Assembly: GCA_025738555.1 (NCBI GenBank) | Contig: JAOVFP010000002.1 | Coordinates: 8,122,001 to 8,186,000 of the forward strand | Reading direction: 5' to 3' | DNA length: 64,000 nucleotides | Source: Cyathus striatus | Lineage: Eukaryota > Basidiomycota > Agaricomycetes > Agaricales > Nidulariaceae | Shown: one piece after another, positions 1-12,359 of the stretch | Position numbering within the stretch: position 1 is the first letter of the stretch | Layout of the letters: every line of letters starts with the position of its first letter | Notes under the pieces: generated by a model | Told to the model about the DNA's origin: nothing | Seen by the model: only the letters and a program-made list of their open reading frames with translations | Databases searched by the model: none | Program-made: the position numbers and the translations under genes

Positions 1-1057
1 ATAGTGACATGATCACTTAGCAGACACATCGACAGCTACGATATTTTTCAGTGTATCAAATAGAGATATCACATTTGTCAAGAAATCAGCCCCTCGGAAT
101 GACCGCTGTTCTCCAAACCTACATTCACGATGCATATCTTGAATCGATATTTCTTGTTCCGATCGATGAGCATCATCAGAACCGTTATAGCTTTGTGCTG
201 TTATCCATTCGATGGTATTAAATGTATATATATCTCACCGTTGAATGAGAACGTATTGTTTAACAGTCCTCTAGGAGACCGCTTGAGGTTACAGGGAAGT
301 ATCCTACATGGAAACCAAGCTTAACTAAAATCATAAAACTCGAATGTTGGTGTCCATGACTTCATTTATCACTGTTTTTTTCCATTGTATGAGATATAGA
401 ACTTTCTCTTGATCAACAGCTTTGTTACCTTCAATGATGGAAACATCAATGTCAATTTAACACATTTCCCACTGGCACCATTTCTACCATCACCATAGAT
501 GTTTCTACTACTTCTATAAAGTGTATATCCATGTCAACATGTTGGTGATATGTTTTCTTATACTATGTTGCTGTAAAATGGCTGATAGTTATGACTTACT
601 TGCAGTGACACAGTATCTATTTGCAACAGATCGATGAATTATCATTTCACCATGTCAAAGTCAATATACATATATATATCAAACCAGAGTAACAAATGTG
701 TGGAAGCGTTGTCTGTGAATCAGCTGAAAGGATTTTGATTCTATGAAAAAATTGACATATTTTACGATGGATAGCAATGAAATTCATAGTCACCATGGGA
801 GCACCACCCACTGTATTATCACTGACATATGCAGGACCATCATGCCCAGGCACTTATTGCCAATTAAAACTTAAATTTATAAATAGTGCCATGTTATTGA
901 TCATCGTCAAAAGATGTAGGATTCTACTTCGTCATCGTTTCCTGATGTTGCGGTTCAAAAGTGAGATGATTGCCCGCCAATAATGTCGTAATTGTATGTT
1001 TCTTAACAGCTTCCGTGTCTTGATGCTTCATATATAATCTCACTGGAGCTTTCGTTA
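1..1057. other. No gene recognised upstream of the GH16-like gene
   Basis: AT-rich sequence with only short, unconvincing open frames (up to about 68 codons) on both strands. I see no protein motif, tRNA or repeat that pairs with another part of the window. It may hold the promoter of the gene starting near 1058, but no clear TATA box at a useful distance was identified. Confidence 0.5.
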
Positions 1058-2922
1058 ATGATAGTCATTACCTTCTTGAAATGCTTACTACCAGGCCTAA
1101 CTTCCGCTGCAGTGTATGATCTTGTGCTAAATAGTACCGGTGAGAGTATCGTCGATGATTGGTATTTCTTTACAATGGATGGACCATATGAATGTATTTT
1201 CTTTTTGCTACACCATTTATTCGCCATTACTAAAAGCAGACACCTTAAGTCGACCCTATTAATGATGGAGTCCAGCTGTACGAGAATCCCATTTTTTGTT
1301 TAGTTTGCACTGATTCCTCTTAGCTACGTGGATTTAGAATCTGCGTCTGAAAAAAAGCTAATATATTTTGATGATGCCCAGCACATATTTATAAAAGTGG
1401 ATAATACCACTAACATTCTCCCGTCGGATCCCACAAACAGGAACTCTGTTAAAATTGTGACGCAAGCTGCTTATTCCTTGGGAAGTGTTTGGATCATTGA
1501 TCTCTTCCATGTACCATATTGAGTACGTTTGACCTGGTGAAGGTGACATAAACACTGACATCTTGTGCTCTAGTGCGGTGTACAGCCAGCAATGTACGTT
1601 GTTCTTAGGATGAATCCTGGAAGACCATACTTACATTTATATAAAAAGTTGGTCGATGGCTCCGACGCAAGTTGGTGGTGATTTTCCTATAGGCGGGTGA
1701 GAATTTGTGTCTATCACACTGAGTTTCTTTAATGTTTTCATCACAGAGGCATCGGTACTTTTGAAGCACTAAACAAAGAAGTGTCAAGCCAAATGATGCT
1801 GTACACAGAGGGAAAATGCAATACATCCAGCTCAAACTCAAACCAAAACCAGGGTTCAATTGTTAATACGACAGATTGCAGCGATCCACAAGGGTGTATC
1901 ACTACGAATGCTGGTTTTCCTTCGTTTGGTCTCGAGTTCAATAGCAGAGGAGGTGGTGTGTACATTACCGAATTTGCTTCCAATGGAATTTCGTAAGATT
2001 CATTTGCATATATACTACCACGTAAATCTCTGAGTATTTTCAGTATATGGTTCTTTCCCCGAAACAACATTCCGCGTTCCATTTTGCATTCCAAAAGTAT
2101 TAACACGACTGATTTGGGCATTCCGGTAGCAAACTGGGCACCTTCTATTTGTGGACTCGAAGACTTCACTCAAGTATTTTTGCCTCAATCCCTCGTTATT
2201 GAAATTGCGCTTTGTGCTGGTGAGTGTATAATAATATTGTTCTCAATAATACCCACTTACGGTTAGGTCTCAGTGATGCACTATACAACCAAACTTGCCC
2301 GCCAGGTAACTGTCGACTAGAAACTCTGTTTGCAAATCATTCCAGCTTTTCGGAAGCATATTTTGAGATAGGATCGTTCCAAGTGTTCAACCAAACAAGT
2401 GTCGCTTCTAGCAACACTTCGACCAACAACGGTACTCCTACCGGTTCTTCAGGTAGCACTAATGATGCAGGAAAAGGGTCGGATGGCAGCAGGCCCAAAG
2501 TCATGACAATCGCAATAATTATAGGCGTTATATGCGGATTCTTTACTATTCTGATGGTAGCTATTTTAGTCTACAAGAGGCGGAAAAAGACTTTGAAATT
2601 GGAAGAAGAGTCAGTAATCCCTGTGTCATTTTTCAGTACACGGCAGGGTGATATTGATGTGGTGCATAATCCCATGCATGTTCCACCACGACCGAAACCA
2701 CCTGTTGAGAGAGCTGTGGACTTGAACAATGCAGAGTCGGATGTGGCAGAGGAAAAGAGACCACCTCCAGTCAGCGCCACTGCTGAACCTGCACCTGTGG
2801 AGACATCAGCATTACTACAGGAGCTTGAAATACTCAGAAGGAGGCTAGCCGAGGCTACGGAGTCAGTGGAGGGGGAGACGCACCCTCCTACTTATCATGA
2901 GGATGATGAAAATGATGATTAA
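1058..2922 (+). CDS. GH16-fold, single-pass membrane protein with degenerate catalytic motif (multi-exon)
   Basis: Glycoside hydrolase family 16 (beta-1,3/1,4-glucanase-like) fold, probably secreted and membrane anchored. Proposed exons are about 1058-1193, about 1324-1510, 1574-1593, 1649-1696, 1747-1992, 2044-2219 and 2267-2922; from 1325 onward all GT-AG phases agree. A hydrophobic N-terminus precedes AAVYDLVL. Family landmarks are IKVDNTTNI, NSVKIVTQ, CGVQPA, SWSMAP, QMMLYTEGKC, WFFPRNNIP, LCAG and SEAYFEIGSFQVF. A Ser/Thr/Asn-rich stalk leads to one membrane segment near 2503-2570, then KRRKK and a cytosolic tail ending in PPTY and acidic residues; PPTY fits a WW-domain ligand. The family's ExDxxE active-site motif here reads GIGTFE, so the first Glu and the Asp are lost. 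The exon 1/2 junction does not join in phase, and exon 2 must end at 1510 to avoid a TGA at 1521. It may be a non-catalytic member or an early pseudogene. Confidence 0.7.
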
Positions 2923-3407
2923 GTAGAATATAATTATTACTCGATTATTGCTAATTGTAATATTGACGAGGTATCTAGACTACTAGCTTGCTGATTATAA
3001 GCACTTACGAATAGGCAAGGTAGTCAAAGAGCGTCAGTGATGTATCGCCGTCATTGGTCAATACCCCATGCTGAAGCATGAGCATCTGCGTACCGGGGGA
3101 TAGAGTTGTATTGCTGTATACTGAGACGATGTAATGAAATCCATCTGAGTCAACGGGTATATTTTGGTACCGGCCGACTTGATAACTACTGATGAAAGGG
3201 TCATATTGGCAAAAGGAGCTAGCAAAGAGGCTAATGATAGTCTTCTCACCGGAACAGAGTGTCTGTCTGTGTCTGTTCTAAGTATGGAAAGCTGGACAAC
3301 CACGCTCAACTACGTCAAAGTATTGGAGCTCCGACCTTCGGCTCTGTGGCTTGCCGCTTATATTCGGCTCAACTTCTCGGTTCTTCGTTCGTGTTCTGAT
3401 TATTAAA
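2923..3407. other. Intergenic sequence, no gene seen
   Basis: Sequence between the stop of the GH16-like gene and the start of the long-TIR element. Short open frames overlap on both strands (3058-3309 minus, 3164-3406 plus) but neither shows a recognisable domain or intron structure. Confidence 0.4.
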
Positions 3408-3645
3408 TACTAGCCCTTAATTTAAAGATCCACATCGTAGATGTAAAATATAATATTACATTCATTTCTCTGTGTACAAAATCGAGGCTGGCTGCTTAAT
3501 TTTTATAACTATATGTTCAATTTTTGGTCAAATAGCTAATGTATGCGCTCTCGGGGTCAAATTTTCACGCTTAACCTATTGAGCGTGGAAATTTAATCCT
3601 GTGCGTAACTTGAGCGTGAATATTCTATATGTGAGTATTAACAAA
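3408..3645 (+). repeat. Left terminal inverted repeat of the 4.26-kb element
   Basis: Pairs with 7451-7664 and then, across the nested insertion, with about 6335-6377. Only scattered mismatches occur over the outer 200 bases. The inner end is marked by the phrase cttgagcgtgaatattctatatgtgag, whose partner lies left of the inserted element. Confidence 0.8.
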
Positions 3646-4316
3646 ATGGCTATCATAAATCAATTGTATCGTGTGTCATACAGAAGTATCTGAATCATAC
3701 TCAACAAATGTCCTGGTTAAATATAAATCAAGTATATTAAGTATATACTTGTTTTGCACTATTGAAGCTTGAAGTCCTATCGTTACCACAAGTAAGGGGC
3801 AGTTAAAATAATTCTGTGCGTGCGCATAATTGAGCCTGAGTTGAGCATGAAGATAATATCTTATATACTGACATAGTTCTGGTAGCTCAACATTACTGTA
3901 CTGTGAGCGTGAATATATGGTATATATCTATGGCTCATGCTGATGTAATGCATCCTTTTAAATTGTATATACTCACACTCACTTCGGCGGTCGCTGTGCA
4001 TGAATGCGCAAACGTGAGTAATTCACTTCATGCTCATGGTCGGAGTGATTTTGGTTACAAGTGGAAGTGAGTGGGAATGTTGTGTTCTTGCTCATTCTTA
4101 ATTAAATGGGTTTGACTGCCAGTGAGGGTGAGGGTGAATACATATTCACCATCTCGTATGTAGTAGTGTTTACTTTGACTTGTGCGTGTAATAGTCAAAT
4201 TCGTGCTCACATATCCTATATATTGAGTATGAATGCCTAATAAGCGAAGTCACAATATAGATATAACATTTATTCTTATGAAGAATGAAGAATAGTTCCA
4301 TGAGTGTGAAGTTGAT

Positions 4317-4493
4317 ACCATTATAACGATGCCAGCACTGTTTTAACGATGTATAAATTGTTATAACAATGCTGGTATTATTACGATGATTCCAGGACTG
4401 TTTTAACGACGTAGAAATAATTATGACAATGCCGGTATCATTATAACGATGCCAGCACTGTTCTAATGACAGACATCGTATTAACGTTGCTGA
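4317..4493. repeat. Minisatellite, about three units of roughly 60 bases
   Basis: Three diverged tandem units built on the phrase attataacgatgccagcactg followed by ttttaacgacgtagaaat and a half-inverted copy (acaatgctggt). Each unit therefore also has internal dyad symmetry. It lies inside the long-TIR element. Open frames here on the minus strand are a by-product of the repeat. Confidence 0.6.
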
Positions 4494-4861
4494 TATCATT
4501 ATAACAATAGAATTATTGTTTTAATTCTCTGATTGCCAAGCAACCTGAATTATTTAAATGAAGCTAGAGTTAGTATTATAACGAAAACTGTTCCATTTAA
4601 ACAAAATTAGTAACATTTCAACGAAGCTACAACTATTTACGATGCAGAAAAGCTCACTAAGCAGGTTAAATGAAGTAATAATGATTAAATTGAAGCAGAG
4701 ACAATATAATTCACACAGTAAGAACCATTCAAATGACGTTAGAGCTATATAAACCATGCAAAGAGGTACCGCAAAGCTTACTTGTATAAGACTTAATTTT
4801 GCGCTAACTATGCGAATGTAAATCTACAGTGTGGTAGTGTTAATTTACATTCGCATTTAGG

Positions 4862-5850
4862 GGTCAGCAGTGCACACATTGTACACGTGATTACCAAAAG
4901 TGATGGTAGCTGAACAAAATTCCCACACAAAATGCGAATGGATTCTTACGTTGTCTGGCATGTAGCATATTGCCTACGGTTTGGAATACATTAAAAATTT
5001 GTAAATATGTTCTTTGTATTGTATTATAGTATGTGTAAAGATTAGAGCTCACTAGAAGATTTTGGTGACGTGCTATAAGGTATTATTGTTTGAAGCCACA
5101 TTGTCATCAGGGATATAATTCATTGATGAACAGAACTCTTTGCGGGTTATGGAACAGCTCGAAACTTTTATGAGACATAATGTGTATATATTAGTATGTG
5201 ATACAAAAGTTATAAATAAGTTACTTTATTTTCTGATGAAAAATTAGAGCAATAAGTTTGACCACACATAATTAGTTTATGTGTTCATGCCCTAATAGTG
5301 AATAGCATCCTCTATCTGTTCTGATAACAAATATTTTTTATAGGAATCATTTTAAGCAAATATTGCGCACATATCTATGAGCTTCTGTAGTGTCAGAGTA
5401 GTCTATATCACATAAAAATATGTTATTTCTATTTCAGTCAAGCCTGACAAATGGGAAGGCACATAAAAATATTATTATATCTCAATGCACAGATACCTTT
5501 AGCTTATAATATTTTAAAATAATGTAATACATATATACCGCATTATATATCTGAAATATTATGAGGAATCGCACACAATCATGACGTCTGTAGCCTATTT
5601 CTTACACTGCATGTCAAAATATAGTTGATGAATTAAACTGCGTATATCACACCATTAACTCAATGTAATGTGTTCTAAATTTTAAGTTGTATATATCACA
5701 CCAAGAAGAATACATAGACAAAATTTAAAAATATTCAGTGCAGCGAGTAACGCACTGTATTTCAATTGATTCAAGAACACTTCTCATTCTGTGTGAGAAA
5801 ATGTTTGTTTACCATCACTTTTGGCAAGCACGTGTAGAGCAGGGTTTCTG
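4862..5850. repeat. Imperfect inverted repeat pair inside the long-TIR element
   Basis: The segment around 4886-4940 (accaaaagtgatggtagctg, then cacacaaaatgcgaatg) recurs as an imperfect reverse complement at about 5785-5830 (cattctgtgtgag, accatcacttttggcaagc). The roughly 850 bases between hold no gene. This may be an older nested element or part of a sub-terminal structure. Confidence 0.4.
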
Positions 5851-6377
5851 CCTGCACGGTAGAATTGACATTCTGACGCATTCAGATATAGTTACGTGAT
5901 CTTCCCATCAAGCGTGTCAACAAGTCTGCCGTTGAACCGTCCTGAGCGCATCCCAACGCTCTCAACATCGGATTGAATTCGCCCAACTCTCAAACATCAG
6001 ACACAACGGAAACATGTCTCAGGTTCTCTAACAAGAGTTGCGAAGCAACTGACCGCAATACATATGCACAGGACAACAAATTTCATCCGGGCATCGGTCC
6101 TGATTAGAGTATCTGGCTTCAAAGTGCTGGAGAATCGAGATATTAGCTCAGGACCTCTCATTAGAGGTTGTAAAATGGCAGTAAGAGAGAGAAAGTGAGA
6201 AAGTGATATACATTGTTCTTCTATTGCGTGCGCAATTAATCAGCAATTAACAGCAGACCAACCTGGGCATGTGTTGAGCACGATTAAGACCCTTCTGCAT
6301 GATGCATAATACAAATTATTTATGACGGCCTTTTTGTTAACACTCACATATAGGATATTCACGCTTGAGTTATAATT
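5851..6377. other. Interior of long-TIR element, no gene
   Basis: Non-coding interior sequence between the secondary inverted repeat and the nested element. The last roughly 40 bases, before 6378, belong to the inner part of the right terminal inverted repeat. Nothing else was recognised. Confidence 0.4.
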
Positions 6378-7443
6378 CCCAGTGAAAAGTCCATCTAGGG
6401 ACATCACGTGTAGTCTAGTGAAATCTAGAGCCTAGATGTGACTAGATACGCATATAAAAATGAGAATACCTAAGTAGATTTTTTTTCTAGCGACATCGAG
6501 GCTCGTCTAGTCTAGTCGCAAATGCAATAAATGTTAGATTTTCCTCAGATATCTTCTCTAGTGAGTCATAGCTCGTTATAGCGACATCTATGGTTTTATT
6601 CATCTCAATCTAGATGTATATTGAATAATATGTTGGCGTCTCGTGTTCACAGTAGAATTATAGAACAAAAAAATGACATATATTCGGAATATATCTACAG
6701 ATTACTAATACAAAATGTAAACCTAATGTAAACTACTACGCGTGCATCTATAAATATGATATTGCATTGTTAGTGGCTTGTTGCAAACTTTGTGGATATT
6801 TGAATACCACATACCTAGCAGAAGTGTCCCCATCTCTAAGTCGCGCAGCACGTATCACATCCTAATCCATCGCCAATACTCGAATGCCATCCCCCATATA
6901 CTGTAGCATGCGTAGACACATATCGCGCTTGAGCTGCCTTTTGAAGAATTGAGGTGACCGCTCCGTATGTTGGGTAAGTCAGTCCATAACATAAACAGTA
7001 TAGTTACTGTACTTGCCAATGTTATCTATCCACCTGAAAACCACAAGAGGCATGTGGAGGTTTGAAGAATGACTTCGGTACATTGCTGGCAGTACGAGGG
7101 AGAGCGAGGTCAAAGCGAGGTGGCAGTTGGGGGAAAAGGAACAGCATGCTGTGTTCTGCGAATAAGCCACAGTTATATTAGGGAAGTAAATGATGGACTT
7201 GCATTGGTATTTACGAATTCGTCGGCGTTGTTCGCCCCATTCTGTTTGCGCTCGGATGCACTTGATTTTCCTAGGTGTTCTTAGATTTCATTCCACTGAA
7301 GTTCTCCTGTGCCGTGCCGATTCATATATGCCAAGACCTTGTTTCTAGGACTGTCAAGGTTTTCGTCGACAACGCTAGATGGAGTCCAAAACTTATATCT
7401 CGCTAGATATCGCTTGAACTCACTAGACTGATTTTTCACTGGG
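6378..7443. mobile_element. Nested MITE-like element, 1,066 bases, with 7-base target duplication
   Basis: Starts CCCAGTGAAAAGTC and ends with its inverted form GATTTTTCACTGGG. It is flanked on both sides by TATAATT (6371-6377 and 7444-7450), a clean 7-base target duplication. It interrupts the right inverted repeat of the surrounding element, so it is the younger insertion. The interior has many ctagcgacatct-type phrases and no protein-coding frame longer than about 70 codons. The superfamily was not determined. Confidence 0.75.
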
Positions 7444-7450
7444 TATAATT

Positions 7451-7664
7451 ATTCACACATAAGTTACGCACAGGATTAAATTTCCACGCTCAATAGGTTA
7501 AGTGTGAAAATTTGACCTTGAGAGCGCACACATTAGCTATTTGACCAAAAATTGAACATATAGTTATAAAAATTAAGCAGCCAGCCTCGATTTTGTACAC
7601 AGAGAAATGAATGTAATATTATATTTTACATCTACGATGTGGATCTTTGAATTAAGGGCTAGTA
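7451..7664 (-). repeat. Right terminal inverted repeat (outer part) of the 4.26-kb element
   Basis: Reverse complement of 3408-3620. It is separated from its inner continuation at about 6335-6377 by the nested 1,066-base element; joining the two parts restores a continuous partner for the left repeat. Confidence 0.8.
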
Positions 7665-9635
7665 TTCCCGCTACCTTTTAAGGTAGTAGGGTTATGTAGG
7701 GTGATGAAAAACAAAATTTTGCAGAGCGAACACCTCCCATCAACCGGAGTTTAAATGAGTTCGAAATATCGGTCATTCCCATATCCCAACTGCTCAGTGC
7801 TCACTAGCAAGGCTGGAGCTTCTCCCACTGCATCGTCGATCATACTTAGAGTTTCATTATTTTTATTTATTTCATATTATAAATTTGAAGTTTATGTTAT
7901 ATAGTAGATTTCATTATAATATTGGGAATTGTTGCCTGCATTGGCAAGAACTTTGCTTGGGGGACAAGGGAAATGTACTACTAGGTACTATGGAGCATTT
8001 ACCATTACAAGATGCACATAAATAATAAAATAAAAATAGAATAGCTAAATAAATGTGACTTTTGGATTAAAGTTGAATTAAGCTATGTGGATCTTGTGCC
8101 ACGAAGTAGCTAAAGGCAACCTATTTCACATAATTCCGGAGTGGTACCAACTTATTTGTACTTGGGTGAGCTGCCATTGAACGTGGTTTGGTACAGGAGA
8201 GGTACCAAAGAATGATACTTTGTGCAAGTTTATGCTGCTAGGTATCTTAAACCTTGCAGTTGTTCCCATAGCATCAACTAGCTGCAAAGTAGGTGAAACA
8301 TTAAAGTAATCACATACTACACAATCACGAGTACCACCAAGCGATGCAAGCATGCCTCCACGCTATCCGATAACCGCATCCTTAGACAAGGGTGTATGTA
8401 GAGCATGACATTAAGTGCCATTGTATAGTAATTATATGCTACAATGCCAAATAAGTGAACTAAAACAGAATAAAAGGAATGAGCCCCACAGGTTTAAAGA
8501 AAAGATGTGAAATACAACCCCTAATTTCTCATCTGCCATCTCAAAAAGTCTCAATGAAAGCACAAGGAACAGTGACTGTAAGACATGGCCACCACACCTG
8601 ATAACTCCTAGGAACAAGGAGAGAAAGCAATAGCTGGCAGTAAAACCTAAGTAAGAGCGGAATATCCCATGACCCATGTGCTGCGACAGAGTGCGCCATG
8701 AAGAATGGTGAAATCTTGAAATAGAGAGACCACAACACAAAAGTAAGGAGCCAGTATACCAGAATGTAAGGTCTGGAAAAGTAAATAAAATGTGGAAGGC
8801 ACAACTCTCCATGAGCCCTACTGAGGTGTGTTGGTACATATGCTCGCAGATGCCAGTTAAGATGGGTGCTAGTGACCAGTGCACACAATCACAGGAGGTT
8901 ATGTCATACACAATGAGAAGTGTGGACATTGTCGGGGTACAGAAACCTTGCCAAGCAAGGTAATACCACTTATTCTATGTGAACTCTATGCCATTCTACA
9001 AGTTCTGTCACCAATTTTATACTGACTGCAGATTAGAATATGTTGTATTAGCCTGCGGAACTTTTTCATGCATAAAATCAAACCTAAATAAGCACTTTAA
9101 CATCTACTACTTTTTCTAAAGATGACTGGAATTTGACTGGAGTCATTAACAATTACTGTTATTTTCATGAAAATTGGTTTAAACACAGTAATTTACACTC
9201 CCCCAAGAGGTCTGTACGGATCTGTATGGATCCATACAGACCTGTACAGACCTGTATAGATACCATACAGAATTTATATAGTAGCTATTATTATTATTAG
9301 AGGTGATTATTCTATATGGATTCCATACATATTCTGCATGGATTCTGTGTGGATTTATGCATTGCTGCCTTGTCACACATGTCAAGTGTAACCCTAGGTG
9401 AAAAGTGTCACACTATACAAAATCCATGATACACTCTATATATAATATCATTCTCAATGCATAGTACTGTATCATTTCGACCGAATGTTCACAATTTTTT
9501 GACGTGACAATAAAGTTTGGTTCATTGTTCAGTTCAGAGTGATATTTTATGCATGACATCGGTGAAATTTGTTCAAAGCTGGGTGTGACAATGTAAGGGT
9601 TCATTGAAAATTTGAAATGCTGAAAACCTGAACAA
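7665..9635. other. No convincing gene; AT-rich intergenic sequence
   Basis: A 165-codon open frame on the minus strand (8432-8929) encodes a hydrophobic, compositionally odd peptide with no recognisable domain and overlaps another open frame, so I do not call it. Between about 9200 and 9270 there is a cluster of short palindromic phrases (ggatctgtatggatccatacagacctgtac). No promoter or repeat pairing elsewhere was seen. Confidence 0.4.
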
Positions 9636-11529
9636 CCTCTAAGACAGCAGCTATGCTCAGATAAGAGATTATATTGTACGTTATGCTCTTTACTTAGTGA
9701 ATCTGTGTTATACACATTTGTTTTAAAGGACGCCAACATATATTTAGACCAAAACAGCAATTTTTTTCAAAATTTAGGCCATGATCTCCATTTATCTGGG
9801 AGTGTAGCTGAAAAAATCACACGTGGCTCAGATGATAGCCCTGGTGCCATTGATTTTTACATCAGCTCATCTGGTAGGCTTAACACTGTGTTATCAGTAA
9901 GCATTTTTCTTATCTCACCGCAGATTTATGACTATAATTCTCCAGGTCAGACTGGAAGTCATTACACACACCATTATGTCTGGAAAGAGTGGAATACTCG
10001 GAGGTCTCCAGGAAATATATCACAAAGCGACTTTAACATAATCGAAAAAATTCTCAACCATGACTGTATCATCTCGCAATCTCATGCTAGTATGGCACAG
10101 CTGATATCCACGTTGCATAGCACGTTTCTCGCAGTGGCGGGAACTATATATATAGATAACACCGACAAGGGTAATGAATGCATTCTTGGCTGTCCTGTTA
10201 TAATATGGTGTCACCAGCACAAGAATAGCATTAGTTATCTACCTGCATATTTCAATGTCACACAAAAAAACTTCGAAAGTGACACACAGTGGAACTTCCC
10301 TCAGGACTTATTTTGCAGGGTATCATTGCGTGTACGTCAATATACATGGTGAGTGAAAAACTGATGAGGTGGTCACATATCGTGTCAAATGCTTACATGT
10401 TATCTTGCTAGCTTCAAGTTAAACACCAATGTTATACCCCTGGCCAAGTTCTTAAATGAAGATTGTGAAAGTATATTACTTTCAGGATTTTTTCATGTCT
10501 CAGACAACACTTGTAAAAATTTACTATATTAAGCACCTCAAATACTAGAAAACTATAAATTCATTCACAATCGTATTTTCAAATGGGGCATAGGTGAATT
10601 CACCTATGGTACTATGAACTTGGGCATAGGTAATAAAATTTTCATATATATTGAAAATTGTCACCGAAGTTCTAAACTAATGTTCTAAAGTATCTGGAAT
10701 AAAAATTACGATTAACTTTACGATATATTTCTCTCATCTCATCCGCTGTATGAAAAGCAACAAGGACACAGAAGTATATTTATTTGTTTCCGACCCAGGC
10801 ATTGACCCAATGGATGGAAGGGTTTCTGAGCCACATATTTATTGGTCGTTGGACGAGTCCGGAACCGAATGACTTACTGCCTTTTCTGCTGCTTTAAATG
10901 GACTATTCATTACAGGAATAGACACACATCCACATGAAATAGCACATTGGGATAAACTTTACTATGAAGCTCTTAGTGATTTCTACAAGATGTACAAGAT
11001 ATCGACATCTGATATCTCGCAACCTTCTGAACTTGAACCAAATCGACAAGGTATGTGAATCAATTTTTCTTTATACTTAGATTGAATTCATCAAGATTGT
11101 GTAGACCATCATATAAAACCATGCCCATACATGGAGGATATACAGATCAAATACTTTACAACACAGCACGAGATAGCAAAAAACAGTGAACTACCTGTAT
11201 GGCACAATTGGCAGAATATGATGACACAGAAAAGTTCCGATGTAGGACGTTGTGTATATGATTCAAGCCCTACGAAAAGATATAATCCCTGGATTATACC
11301 ACCAAACATTTCATCTTTAGGTTGGCTTGGAATTACCATGCTGGAAGATGGTTTTGCAGTATTAGGAACAATGTATCAAACAAGAGACCATCATACCAAA
11401 TTAAGGAAGTATTATGAAAAATATAAAACTAAACATGTACACACAGCAAACGAGGAAGACTGGGAGAATATTTCTCACATGGAGGCAGATGCTATGAGCT
11501 TTGATACGAATTGCTTTGGAGAGCTGTAG
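9636..11529 (+). pseudogene. Gene family delta, copy A: 5'-truncated kinase-like family pseudogene
   Basis: Begins abruptly at sequence matching the middle of copies B-D (aacctctaagacagcagct, as at about 38480) and runs to the shared 3' end ending SFDTNCFGEL. The first four exons and the promoter are missing. The conserved segments GRLNTVLS, GNISQSDF, LHSTFL, ALNGLFIT and AVLGTMYQTRDHHTK are all present, and introns sit where they do in the other copies. The intron after NTVLS is only 27 bases against 46-48 in copies C and D. In-frame stops occur at about 10530 (TAA for a Gln codon in copy B) and 10870 (TGA). It is certainly non-functional as a full protein. Confidence 0.7.
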
Positions 11530-11656
11530 ATGGTAAACTGCTTCATTGGATATATATAATGTATAAATCTGTAATCAATGGCAAGACCAACACAGCACTG
11601 TTCATGCATACCATCATGGAGTATGCTGTATTTCTCTCCCGTAGTCTGGGGTGAGA

Positions 11657-11704
11657 GTAAATCATAGGTACATAAGTAATTAGCAGTGCATCATCTTAAG
11701 TTTA
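11657..11704 (+). repeat. Direct repeat flanking a 5.4-kb insertion (left copy)
   Basis: The stretch gtaaatcataggtacataag...cttaagttt recurs in diverged form at 17114-17161. In copy B the matching sequence occurs once (about 30165-30212) and is continuous with the downstream flank. Everything from 11705 to 17113 is therefore extra in copy A. Confidence 0.6.
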
Positions 11705-12113
11705 GCAAAATATCGGCTTCGTAATCTTCGTGCATCTCGTTCTTAATTAGTTTTTAACTTCTTGTATATCACAGTTCAAGTTTTAAACTTGCACTAGGCC
11801 AATGAGAGATAGGAAGCATTTCATGTGGGCCGTGAAGTCAATATGTGACATCACAGGCGGCTGACACTTGCGGTCGAGAATTGGTATGTCGTACCTTCTC
11901 AATGAATGTGGAACTTTACTCAATTGATTTACTTCATCATTATGCACCTCAGGACTCGACTCATCTAGTCCGAGCCCTCTGGTCATGGTACAAGGAGGAA
12001 GCTATGGTTTGAGTGTCCTCATCCATCTTCCTCCCGCACCAGGTACATTTCACTCACTGGTTTGTAGCTATAGTACTCATCCCTCTTCCTCCCACACCAG
12101 AGGTCTTTCTTGA
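11705..12113. other. Leader region of retroelement remnant, no gene
   Basis: Non-coding sequence with two similar Pro/Ser-type polypyrimidine phrases (catcttcctcccgcaccagg and catccctcttcctcccacaccag at about 12025 and 12080). It probably belongs to the 5' part of the DIRS-like element that follows, but the exact boundary was not found. Confidence 0.3.
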
Positions 12114-12359
12114 GTGTTATTTTTTACACATTACATACTTTTGGCTCAAATGACAGATGGAAATCAACAACCATCAGAACAGATCATGTCTGTTGGACAG
12201 GATTTCCAGCAAGACGAGCCCACAATTACTGAACTCGATTCAAGACCTCTCAGAGACAGAATTCAGGGACAAAAGGGAACGTCCAAGCGAGCTAAGCAAC
12301 CAGGATCTTGAGTACTGCAAGGCACCAAGACCCCTGTTGCTTCAGAGGATAGGAGAGGA

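Larger units (their letters stand above)
3408..7664. mobile_element. Non-autonomous DNA transposon with long terminal inverted repeats (about 4.26 kb)
   Basis: Both ends carry the same sequence in opposite orientation: TACTAGCCCTTAA at 3408 and TTAAGGGCTAGTA ending at 7664, with pairing that continues for more than 200 bases. If the outermost TA is the target duplication, the ends are CTAGCCC, as in TA-targeting (Tc1/mariner-like) elements; this class call is inference. No coding frame is visible inside. The interior is AT-rich with repeated variants of the phrase gagcgtgaat, a roughly 60-base minisatellite at 4317-4493, and a secondary inverted repeat. A second element (6378-7443) is inserted in the right inverted repeat. 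A diverged relative of the internal sequence lies at about 33670-34260. Confidence 0.7.

Noticed and set aside
3164..3406. 80-codon plus frame before the long-TIR element
   Set aside because: No domain, no intron signal, overlaps a minus-strand frame of equal quality.
8432..8929. 165-codon open frame on the minus strand
   Set aside because: Hydrophobic low-information peptide without a domain, overlapped by another open frame, and no paralogue elsewhere in the window.
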